Below are positions 1-6,601 of a stretch of DNA of 19,334 nt, one piece after another. Source of the stretch: Bacteroidia bacterium (GTDB taxonomy: Bacteria > Bacteroidota > Bacteroidia > Bacteroidales > BM520); NCBI GenBank assembly GCA_009930445.1, contig RZYD01000021.1, forward strand, positions 1-19,334. Direction: 5' to 3'. The notes beneath the pieces were generated by a model that was not told the DNA's origin, ran no database searches, and saw only the letters and a program-made list of their open reading frames with translations. Numbering within the stretch: position 1 is the stretch's first letter; each line of letters starts with the position of its first letter. A program made the translations under genes and the position numbers.

Positions 1-44
1 AGGGCAAAGAACAACACAAAAGAAAGTCGTAAAGATGTCTTCAT
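1..44 (-). CDS. Partial CDS: N-terminus of a probable exported protein (runs off the left edge)
   Basis: Reading the minus strand from an ATG at 44-42 gives MKTSLRLSFVLFFA before the window ends. Two early basic residues (K2, R6) followed by an uninterrupted hydrophobic run are the start of a Sec signal peptide or lipoprotein signal. A good Bacteroidota -7 element (TATCTTTG, minus strand, 72-65) sits 20 bases upstream of the ATG, which supports a real gene start. Nothing can be said about the mature protein. It is transcribed away from hldD, with a 223-base intergenic region between them. Confidence 0.6.
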   Translation of the reverse strand, partial: MKTSLRLSFVLFFA

Positions 45-64
45 TTCAATTTTTTTATTGGATG

Positions 65-72
65 CAAAGATA
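65..72 (-). promoter_or_regulatory. -7 promoter element for the exported-protein gene at the left edge
   Basis: The minus strand reads TATCTTTG, a full match to the Bacteroidota -7 consensus TAnnTTTG, 20 bases upstream of the ATG at 44. No clear TTG lies 19-22 bases further upstream. The -33 element is therefore weak or absent, and the region that would hold it begins the nested inverted repeat at 93-128. Confidence 0.5.
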
Positions 73-92
73 AAGAATAAACCCAATAATCC

Positions 93-128
93 ATACGCCC
101 TGGTTGTACATTAACCTGTGCGGCGTAT
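93..128. repeat. Nested inverted repeat in the 45-267 intergenic region
   Basis: A perfect 7-base inverted repeat (ATACGCC at 93-99, GGCGTAT at 122-128) encloses a second 4-base pair of arms (GGTT at 102-105, AACC at 113-116) with a 7-base centre. It lies just upstream of the -7 element of the minus-strand gene. It could be a regulator-binding site or a structured RNA element of an upstream transcript. No U-tract follows on either strand, so a simple terminator is unlikely. The rest of 45-267 shows only the promoters listed here. Confidence 0.35.
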
Positions 129-242
129 CGAAAATACTACGTGTGATTTTTAGAAAACATATATGATCAGGCACTTCCGGGCAGATTATTTTAATAAACA
201 CCGTACACTATCGCTAAGGAAATCTCAGATAGAAAAAAACAG

Positions 243-250
243 TATTTTTG
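243..250 (+). promoter_or_regulatory. -7 promoter element of hldD
   Basis: TATTTTTG matches TAnnTTTG and ends 17 bases before the hldD ATG at 268, which predicts a leader of only about 10 bases. No TTG is visible at the expected -33 distance (around 221), so half of the promoter is inferred. Confidence 0.5.
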
Positions 251-267
251 CCCTATAATTTTATCCT

Positions 268-1233
268 ATGATACTTGTAACAGGGGCAGCAGGATTTATT
301 GGCAGCTGCATGGTAAAGATACTAAACGAGGCCGGATATTTTGATCTGGTAGTAGTGGATGATTTCGCGCGTGAAGAAAAACGAAAGAACCTGGAGGGGA
401 AATTGATCCATTCCACACTGCATCGGGATGAGGTATGGAAATGGCTGGAAAAAAAAGCGCCACAGGTAGATTTTATCATTCATCTCGGAGCGCGAACCGA
501 TACGGCAGAGTTCGACTGGAGTATTTTCGAAACCTTAAATCTCGGGTATTCAAAAAAAATCTGGGAAACGGCAACGAAATACAGAATACCTTTAATCTAT
601 GCCTCTTCAGCAGCCACCTACGGCCTCGGAGAACACGGGTACAATGACGACGAGAACCTGATCCCGGAGCTACAGCCATTGAATCCGTATGGAAAATCAA
701 AAAACGAATTTGATAAGTGGCTATTGCAACAAAAAAACCAACCGCCTTTTTATGCAGGATTAAAATTTTTCAATGTTTACGGTCCAAACGAATACCATAA
801 AGGCAGAATGGCCTCTGTAATATCCAGTGCATTTTCACAAATTCAGGATTCCGGAAAGGTAAAACTCTTCCGTTCGCACCGCCCTGATGTAGAAGATGGA
901 CAACAATTACGCGATTTTATTTATGTTAAGGATATTACTTCCGTGATACGCTGGATGATGGAGAAACAGCCGGAAAGTGGCATTTACAACCTCGGTACCG
1001 GAGTAGCCCGTAGTTTCCTTGATCTGGCAACAGCCACTTTCAACAGCCTTGAAATAAGCCCTGCTATAGAATATATCGATATTCCCGCTGACATTCGTGA
1101 TAAATACCAGTATTACACACAGGCAGAGATGACAAAACTACGAAAGGCAGGATATTCGCACCCCTTTACTTCCCTGGAGGAAGGCGTAAATGAATATGTA
1201 AAGGAATACCTTAAAACAGGTCAATACCTTTAA
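268..1233 (+). CDS. hldD: ADP-L-glycero-D-manno-heptose 6-epimerase
   Basis: Cytosolic epimerase that converts ADP-D-glycero- to ADP-L-glycero-D-manno-heptose, the sugar donor for the heptose of the lipopolysaccharide inner core. The 321-residue protein is an extended short-chain dehydrogenase: the NADP-binding glycine motif GAAGFIGS is at residues 6-13, the catalytic Y141-x3-K145 (YGKSK) is present with SSA at 113-115 upstream, and FNVYGPNEYHKGRMAS follows, as is typical of HldD/RfaD. Length fits the family (about 310-330). The ATG at 268 places the Rossmann glycines at the very N-terminus, as in homologues. It stands alone, with no other LPS gene beside it. Its TAA overlaps the stop codon of the convergent merR gene. 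A related NAD-sugar epimerase is the alternative, but the HldD-type middle section makes that unlikely. Confidence 0.9.
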   Translation: MILVTGAAGFIGSCMVKILNEAGYFDLVVVDDFAREEKRKNLEGKLIHSTLHRDEVWKWLEKKAPQVDFIIHLGARTDTAEFDWSIFETLNLGYSKKIWETATKYRIPLIYASSAATYGLGEHGYNDDENLIPELQPLNPYGKSKNEFDKWLLQQKNQPPFYAGLKFFNVYGPNEYHKGRMASVISSAFSQIQDSGKVKLFRSHRPDVEDGQQLRDFIYVKDITSVIRWMMEKQPESGIYNLGTGVARSFLDLATATFNSLEISPAIEYIDIPADIRDKYQYYTQAEMTKLRKAGYSHPFTSLEEGVNEYVKEYLKTGQYL

Positions 1234-1574
1234 GATTCAGGAGTTTGCGATTCATCAAGCAGGTCGGTTAAATACTGGCGCAAACGAAGCAAAACCTCCC
1301 GGATTTTTTCTTCCTTTTTCACTGTTGTCTTCCCCTCCTGTAGCACATCTCTGGCACCGGGTAATGTATACCCTTCAATTTTCACCAACTGATAAATCTC
1401 CTGTAAGCGACGGATATCCTCCGACGTAAAATATCGCGATCCGCTCCGGGAACGGTGGGGTTTGAGCCAGACACTAAACTCCTTCTCCCAGAAACGAATT
1501 AAAGAAGTGTTCACACCAAACATTTTAGCGACTTCACCGATACTGTAATATAACTTTTCAGGCCTGCCTGTCAT
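1230..1574 (-). CDS. MerR-family transcriptional regulator, short form
   Basis: 114-residue DNA-binding protein. The N-terminal winged helix-turn-helix is clear: YSIGEVAKMFGVNTSLIRFW (residues 10-29), then the wing with GSRYFTSEDIRRLQEIY, then a leucine-rich dimerisation helix ending in basic and acidic residues. There is no C-terminal ligand domain and no metal-binding cysteine cluster, so the inducer cannot be named. It begins 11 bases after the stop codon of the M23 peptidase on the same strand and is almost certainly in one operon with it. I recall M23-merR next to alaS as a recurrent arrangement in Bacteroidota, which would suggest a conserved housekeeping or envelope role. The stop codon overlaps that of hldD on the other strand. 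Confidence 0.85.
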   Translation of the reverse strand: MTGRPEKLYYSIGEVAKMFGVNTSLIRFWEKEFSVWLKPHRSRSGSRYFTSEDIRRLQEIYQLVKIEGYTLPGARDVLQEGKTTVKKEEKIREVLLRLRQYLTDLLDESQTPES

Positions 1575-1585
1575 ACGATCTGTGT

Positions 1586-2557
1586 TTAATCCATGGATTG
1601 CGTTGGGCTGAGCGACAATTCCAAAATCAACTCATACTGCTCAGGCGTGAGGTCGTTATAGAAGAAGTGAATTGGATTAACAGGTGTGTTATTTTTTCGG
1701 ATTTCATAATGAAGATGAGGGGCTGTAGATTTCCCGGAATTACCCACTGTAGCAATAACCTGCCCGCGAACCACCTGTTGTCCTTCAACGACTTTAAAAG
1801 AATTAAGATGGCCATAAATTGTTTTATAGGAATAACCGTGATCAATAATAACGGTGTTCCCGTAGCCCCGGCGTGAGCGAACCACATCGATTACCTTCCC
1901 ATCGGCCGTGGCGACAACCTCCTTCCCCATGGGGGCAGAAAAATCGACTCCTTCGTGAAATTTACGAATTTTATAAAAGGGGTCGGTACGATATCCAAAA
2001 TAGGAGGATATACGACGAATATCGTTATCGCGGATAGGCTGAATGGCGGGAATACAACGCAACATCTGCTCTTTTTTTCGGGCCAGTTCATACACCTCAT
2101 CAAACGATTTCGACTGTACATAAAGCTGGCTGGTAATCTGGTCCATTTTTTTTGTGGCACTGATCATCATCCCGGAACGTTCATAGCCATCCAGCCTTGC
2201 ATAGCGATCCACCCCCCCATAGCCTGCCTTACGCTCGGCTATTGAAACCGGCTCCGCTTCAAAAATAATTCTGTATATATTATCGTCCCGGTCACGGAGG
2301 TCATCCAGCACGTGCTGTGCCACTTCCATACGATCGCTTAGAATGGCATATTGCAACTCCATCTGCTCAATTTCACGCTGCATCATACGCTCTTTTGGAG
2401 AAGCAAAAAAAGTATACGCCACAAAAAGCAATAACGCTGAAAATACCATCCCGGAGATCATGGCAATAATGCTGCGTTTTAGCCGATCGCCGAAGGTAAG
2501 TTTAACCTGTTCAACGGTAAATGATTCGGGATTAAAATGATACCTGATCTTTGCCAT
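1586..2557 (-). CDS. M23-family (LytM-type) metallopeptidase, membrane-anchored
   Basis: 323-residue envelope peptidase predicted to cut peptidoglycan cross-bridges or stems. A cytoplasmic N-terminus of about 30 residues precedes one transmembrane helix (about 31-51). A predicted coiled coil (about 55-90) links it to the C-terminal M23 domain (about 180-300). The zinc ligands are all present: H201 and D205 in HEGVDF, and H283 in HLHYEIR. H250 in YGHL is the expected catalytic histidine. The intact set suggests an active enzyme, unlike the degenerate LytM activators such as EnvC. Family members of this shape are often called murein DD-endopeptidase MepM-like. It is the first gene of a two-gene operon with merR and has a consensus promoter that faces the alaS promoter. 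Confidence 0.88.
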   Translation of the reverse strand: MAKIRYHFNPESFTVEQVKLTFGDRLKRSIIAMISGMVFSALLLFVAYTFFASPKERMMQREIEQMELQYAILSDRMEVAQHVLDDLRDRDDNIYRIIFEAEPVSIAERKAGYGGVDRYARLDGYERSGMMISATKKMDQITSQLYVQSKSFDEVYELARKKEQMLRCIPAIQPIRDNDIRRISSYFGYRTDPFYKIRKFHEGVDFSAPMGKEVVATADGKVIDVVRSRRGYGNTVIIDHGYSYKTIYGHLNSFKVVEGQQVVRGQVIATVGNSGKSTAPHLHYEIRKNNTPVNPIHFFYNDLTPEQYELILELSLSPTQSMD

Positions 2558-2592
2558 CCAAATAAACGTATCAAAAACAACATAGTGTTATG

Positions 2593-2622
2593 CAAAAGTA
2601 ACAAATTGGATTAAATTTGCAA
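2593..2622 (-). promoter_or_regulatory. Promoter of the M23 peptidase-merR operon
   Basis: On the minus strand TTG (2622-2620), a 19-base spacer and TACTTTTG (2600-2593) give an exact Bacteroidota -33/-7 promoter. It ends 35 bases before the peptidase ATG at 2557. It physically overlaps the alaS promoter on the plus strand, so the two may exclude each other. Confidence 0.7.
2612..2619 (+). promoter_or_regulatory. -7 promoter element of alaS; overlaps a false TTG start
   Basis: TAAATTTG matches TAnnTTTG. ATG at 2590-2592 occupies the place of the -33 TTG, so that half is poor. Transcription would begin near 2626, leaving a leader of about 45 bases before the ATG at 2671. The TTG codon at 2617, from which the reading frame is open, is part of this element and cannot be the start codon if the promoter is real. 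Confidence 0.55.
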
Positions 2623-2670
2623 TCGCAATACAAACAGCAGAAAGAACGAAATAGTATATATACACGCCCT

Positions 2671-5283
2671 ATGAAAGCTAAAGAGGTCAGAAAAACATTC
2701 CTGGATTTTTTCCATTCCAAACAACACGAAATCGTTCCATCCGCTTCTATGGTGGTAAAAGACGACCCGACACTAATGTTTACAAATGCCGGAATGAACC
2801 AATTTAAGGATATTTTTCTTGGGAATAAACCCCCATCATATTCGCGTGTAGCGGATACACAAAAATGTTTACGGGTCTCTGGAAAACACAATGATCTGGA
2901 AGAAGTTGGCCGCGACACGTACCATCACACAATGTTTGAAATGCTTGGCAACTGGTCATTTGGCGACTATTTTAAAAAAGAAGCCATTGAATGGGCCTGG
3001 CAACTGCTGACTGAGGTTTACGGAATAGAAAAAGACAGACTTTATGTGACCGTCTTTGGTGGCGATGCTTCCGATAATCTGGATTTAGACAAAGAAGCAC
3101 TGAACATATGGAAAACCATAATAAGCGAGGAATGTATCATTTTAGGATCGAAAAAAGACAATTTTTGGGAAATGGGCGACACCGGACCCTGTGGTCCTTG
3201 CTCGGAAATCCATGTAGACATCCGAAACGAAGAAGAGAGAAACCGTGTTGCAGGAAAAACACTGGTCAATAAAGATCACCCCCAGGTAATTGAAATCTGG
3301 AACCTGGTTTTTATGCAATATAACCGTAATGCATCCGGTAAACTATTGCCACTACCGGCAAAACATGTGGATACCGGTATGGGCTTTGAACGGTTATGTA
3401 TGGTGATGCAAAAAAAACAAAGCAATTACGATACCGACGTATTTCAACCGCTTATTCAAGCCATTGGACTACAGTGTGGCGTTACCTACGGCGAAAATGA
3501 AGCCAGCGATATCGCCATGCGCGTAATTGCCGACCACTGCAGAGCCATTACCTTTGCCATCACCGACGGTCAGTTACCCGCTAATACCGGTGCCGGCTAT
3601 GTAATACGCAGAATCCTGCGCCGCGCCGTACGTTATGCCTATACTTTCCTCAACAGAACAGAACCTTCAATTTATACACTGGTCGATACCCTTGCGCTAC
3701 AATTTGCGGAGGTCTTCCCCGAAGTGGTAAAACAAAAAGAACTGATCCAACGGGTGATTATGGAAGAAGAACAATCATTTTTGCGTACCCTGGCCAACGG
3801 AATTCAACGTTTTCAACACTATGTCGATGCACATCCCGAAAGAAAAATAATGGAAGGAAGTTTTGCCTTTGAACTATTCGACACCTATGGATTTCCTTTT
3901 GACCTCACTACACTCATGGCCGCAGAAAGTGGATTAACTGTAGACGAAGAAGGCTTCAAGGCCGGGCTGAACGAACAACGTGCACGTTCAAGAAAAGCCG
4001 CAACCGTGAATACCGACGACTGGGTTATCCTCAATCCCGAAAACCGGAAAACAGCGTTCATCGGTTACGACCATACCACTGCAAAAGTGCATATTACCCG
4101 CTTTCGCAAAATCCTGTCAAAAGACAAAATTCTGTATCAACTTGTTCTCAATAAAACTCCGTTTTATGCCGAAAGTGGTGGACAAGTTGGAGATACGGGA
4201 TACCTGGAAGCAGAAGGAATACAAATTCCGATAGCAGATACAAAAAAAGAAAATGACCTGATTCTTCATATTACGGACACCCTCCCGGAAAATCCCGGCA
4301 ATTCGTTTCATGCCGTAGTGGATCTGGTTCGCCGTGAAAATATTAAAAGAAACCACTCCGCCACCCACCTGCTGCATCATGCCCTGCGAAAGATATTGGG
4401 AGAACATGTCGAACAAAAAGGATCCTACGTGGGTCCCGATTACCTGCGTTTCGATTTTTCTCACTTTGGAAAAATGACCCATCAGGAAATCAGAGAAGTG
4501 GAACAAATGGTAAACAAAGAAATCCGTTGCAATTATCCCTTGCAGGAAAAACGTTCGATCGAAAGAGAACAGGCACTGGCCATGGGCGCACTGGCCTTCT
4601 TTGGCGAAAAATACGGTAACCAGGTGCGGGTAATACAATATAACAACTCGATTGAACTCTGCGGCGGAACCCATGTGGAAGCCACCGGCAGCATCGGAAT
4701 ACTGAAAATCACTGCCGAGGGAGCCATTGCCGCCGGAATCCGCCGCATCGAGGCGCTCACAGGTCAAAAAGCAGAAGAATACCTTTGCGAACTGGCGGAA
4801 CAGATGCAGGAAGCAAAAATCCGCTTAAAAAGCCAACACGACATTGTGAAAGGAATTGAACAACTACAGTCGGCCAACGCAGAACTGCTGAAAGAAATCG
4901 ACCAGTTAAAAAAAGAAAAAGCGGCTTCACTGAAAGAGGAAATTTTAAAACAACGCATCGGGAAAGAAAAATACACCCTAATTGCTACAGAGGTTCCCCT
5001 CGATGCTGCTACGATGAAAGACCTCGCGTTTCAGTTAAAAAACGAGGTACCCAATTACGTTATCGTGCTTGGAACCCGCGCAGGAGAAAAAGCCGGACTT
5101 CTTGTTTTAATCGATCCGGAAATAACCGGTAGCAGTACGCTGCATGCCGGAACGATAATCCGTGAACTGGCAAAAGAAATTAACGGAGGAGGAGGTGGCC
5201 AGCAACACTTTGCCAGCGCCGGAGGAAAAAAACCCGAAGGAATACCCGCTGCCATCGAAAAAGCAAAAAAAATGCTCACATAA
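2671..5283 (+). CDS. alaS: Alanine--tRNA ligase
   Basis: Charges tRNA-Ala with alanine in the cytosol. Starting at the ATG at 2671 (MKAKEVRKTFLDFF) the protein is 870 residues, the normal length. In order: the class II catalytic domain (motif with TNAGMNQFKDIFLG near residue 35), the tRNA-recognition domain, the editing domain with its zinc ligands H562 and H566 (HSATH) and C664 and H668 (CGGTH), and the C-terminal C-Ala/DHHA1 domain ending in the glycine-rich GGGGGQQHFASAGGK. All key residues appear intact. The frame is open upstream to a TTG at 2617, but that codon lies inside the promoter and adds 18 residues unlike the family. A MerR-B12 regulator follows after 56 bases on the same strand with no visible terminator, so read-through is likely. 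Confidence 0.97.
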   Translation: MKAKEVRKTFLDFFHSKQHEIVPSASMVVKDDPTLMFTNAGMNQFKDIFLGNKPPSYSRVADTQKCLRVSGKHNDLEEVGRDTYHHTMFEMLGNWSFGDYFKKEAIEWAWQLLTEVYGIEKDRLYVTVFGGDASDNLDLDKEALNIWKTIISEECIILGSKKDNFWEMGDTGPCGPCSEIHVDIRNEEERNRVAGKTLVNKDHPQVIEIWNLVFMQYNRNASGKLLPLPAKHVDTGMGFERLCMVMQKKQSNYDTDVFQPLIQAIGLQCGVTYGENEASDIAMRVIADHCRAITFAITDGQLPANTGAGYVIRRILRRAVRYAYTFLNRTEPSIYTLVDTLALQFAEVFPEVVKQKELIQRVIMEEEQSFLRTLANGIQRFQHYVDAHPERKIMEGSFAFELFDTYGFPFDLTTLMAAESGLTVDEEGFKAGLNEQRARSRKAATVNTDDWVILNPENRKTAFIGYDHTTAKVHITRFRKILSKDKILYQLVLNKTPFYAESGGQVGDTGYLEAEGIQIPIADTKKENDLILHITDTLPENPGNSFHAVVDLVRRENIKRNHSATHLLHHALRKILGEHVEQKGSYVGPDYLRFDFSHFGKMTHQEIREVEQMVNKEIRCNYPLQEKRSIEREQALAMGALAFFGEKYGNQVRVIQYNNSIELCGGTHVEATGSIGILKITAEGAIAAGIRRIEALTGQKAEEYLCELAEQMQEAKIRLKSQHDIVKGIEQLQSANAELLKEIDQLKKEKAASLKEEILKQRIGKEKYTLIATEVPLDAATMKDLAFQLKNEVPNYVIVLGTRAGEKAGLLVLIDPEITGSSTLHAGTIIRELAKEINGGGGGQQHFASAGGKKPEGIPAAIEKAKKMLT

Positions 5284-5339
5284 CCAACAGGCTAAAACAT
5301 TTTACCCTTCAACCCGTTTAGGATGTGGAAGGACAGAGC

Positions 5340-6233
5340 ATGACAAAAAACGGATATTCTATTAGTGATCTGGAACGTATGACCGGGATTAAAGCCCATA
5401 CCATTCGGATATGGGAAAAACGGTATGGAATTATAGAACCGTGCAGAACAGAAACCAATATCCGCTATTACAGCGATAACGAGCTAAAAAAACTGCTCAA
5501 TATCTCCATTCTCAATAACAGCGGAGTTAAAATATCACAAATTGCAGAATTATCCGAACACCAGATCAACGATCGCGTTGTTCAGCTGATAAGCAGCCGG
5601 CAAGAATCAGAAGAGCTGATTGAAAGCATGTTACATGCGACCCTCGAATTAAACTCAACACAATTTAATAAAACAATCACCACAGCGGTAATTACCCACG
5701 GGTTCGAAAATGCGTTTAGCAAAGTTTTCTTTCCGTTTTACGAAAAAATGCGGATTCACTGGCTCACCGGAGTAATTAATGCCGCACAACAACATTTTGC
5801 CGACAGTATTCTTCGACAAAAATTAATTGTGGCACTGGACAGCCTCATCATGCCACCCGACCCCAACGGAAAAAGATTTATTATCTTCCTGCCCGAAGGC
5901 CACTACAACGAACTGTGTATGCTGTTTTTCGCCTACCTGATTCGAAAAACAGGACACAAAATTATTTATCTGGGCCAGTCGGTCACCTTAAATTCACTAA
6001 ACAATGTAGCCGGCATCAAAGAGCCGGATGCATTAATAACTACTTTTACAGCACCGATGAGCAGTTGTGAAGCCGAAAAATATATGCAGGAACTCTGCCG
6101 GCAGTTTCACCAACCCATCTATCTGTCACAGTTGCACGAAGGACAACTACAAGCGGAGTATCCCTTCAATGTTAAGGTGATCAAAACCATGGAAGATTTT
6201 AAAGCCGACCTCCTTATGCGGTTTCCACTTTAG
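5340..6233 (+). CDS. MerR-family regulator with cobalamin-binding domain (CarH/LitR-like)
   Basis: 297 residues. An N-terminal MerR winged helix (residues 5-70: YSISDLERMTGIKAHTIRIW, then IRYYSDNEL) is joined to a B12-binding helical cap (about 85-170) and a Rossmann-like B12 domain (about 175-295). In the photoreceptor CarH the cap carries W-x9-E-H and the Rossmann part an E/D-x-H-x-x-G motif whose His is the lower ligand of adenosylcobalamin. Here these read W141-x9-Q151-H152 and E186-G-H188-Y-N-E191. Both histidines and the tryptophan are kept, the Glu is Gln and the Gly is Glu. It may therefore bind cobalamin, but with altered chemistry. The ATG at 5340 is chosen because GGAAGGA, an unusual strong Shine-Dalgarno for this phylum, lies just upstream; a GTG at 5325 would put that signal inside the gene. 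The next gene is an ECF sigma factor with an operator-like promoter. Confidence 0.85.
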   Translation: MTKNGYSISDLERMTGIKAHTIRIWEKRYGIIEPCRTETNIRYYSDNELKKLLNISILNNSGVKISQIAELSEHQINDRVVQLISSRQESEELIESMLHATLELNSTQFNKTITTAVITHGFENAFSKVFFPFYEKMRIHWLTGVINAAQQHFADSILRQKLIVALDSLIMPPDPNGKRFIIFLPEGHYNELCMLFFAYLIRKTGHKIIYLGQSVTLNSLNNVAGIKEPDALITTFTAPMSSCEAEKYMQELCRQFHQPIYLSQLHEGQLQAEYPFNVKVIKTMEDFKADLLMRFPL

Positions 6234-6404
6234 ACAGAAATCGACCCTTATCGCTCCTCATTTTTACTTTTTAGCGTATAAACATCGGGGATCAAAAATT
6301 TCCAGAAGAGATGAATTGCTAGTGCATTCTACTTTTCTGCGCTTCACCCAATCGACGGAAACCCGCATACTAAAAGCTATCGAAGCAGGTTTATCAACCT
6401 CCTG

Positions 6405-6436
6405 GTTAACTTTTGTAGAATTATTCTTAAACAAAT
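6405..6436 (+). repeat. Degenerate upstream copy of the sigma-gene promoter/operator element
   Basis: This stretch aligns with 6535-6567: both begin GTTAACTTT or GTTTAACTTT, continue with GTAG and an AT-rich middle, and end in TTAAACAAA. The -7-like part here is TAACTTTTG, one T too long for the consensus, so it is probably not a working promoter. It could still be a second binding site for the neighbouring regulator, or a remnant of a local duplication. Centre-to-centre distance is about 130 bases. Confidence 0.4.
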
Positions 6437-6511
6437 TGCTTTTCGGTAGCTATTCATTTAATTTACTCATATTATGATATTTAAAAATTATTTTACACTT
6501 TTTAACATATT

Positions 6512-6545
6512 TTTGGTTTTAGATATACTTTTTTGTTTAACTTTG
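6512..6545 (+). promoter_or_regulatory. Promoter of the ECF sigma gene
   Basis: TTTG (6512-6515), a 22-base spacer and TAACTTTG (6538-6545) form a slightly stretched Bacteroidota promoter. The predicted start of transcription near 6552 leaves about 50 bases of leader before the ATG at 6602. The spacer is longer than the preferred 19, which resembles MerR-regulated promoters that are weak until the regulator acts. Confidence 0.55.
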
Positions 6546-6567
6546 TAGTCATAATATTTAAACAAAA
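6531..6567. promoter_or_regulatory. Candidate operator: perfect 10-base inverted repeat over the sigma-gene -7 element
   Basis: TTTTGTTTAA (6531-6540) and TTAAACAAAA (6558-6567) are exact reverse complements separated by 17 bases. The left arm overlaps the -7 element and the right arm lies just downstream of the expected transcription start. Occupancy would block initiation. The MerR-type regulator encoded directly upstream is the obvious candidate ligand; this link is inferred. Confidence 0.5.
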
Positions 6568-6601
6568 TAAAAAAAGTAATCACAATAAAAAATCCGAGAC
6601 T

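Larger units (their letters stand above)
6234..6601. other. 368-base intergenic region between the B12-MerR gene and the ECF sigma gene
   Basis: No credible coding frame or RNA gene is seen. The region grows strongly A/T-rich after 6400. It holds the sigma-gene promoter (6512-6545), the inverted repeat around it (6531-6567) and an older-looking copy of the same element at 6405-6436. A small palindrome, AGGTT-TATC-AACCT, sits at 6387-6400. No terminator is obvious behind the B12-MerR stop; only a 4-base CGCT/AGCG pair around a U-rich loop is present. Confidence 0.6.

Noticed and set aside
4117..4767. Long open frame on the minus strand inside alaS (216 codons)
   Set aside because: It lies wholly opposite a conserved catalytic gene, has low-complexity Phe/His-rich content and no promoter; it is a shadow of alaS codon use.
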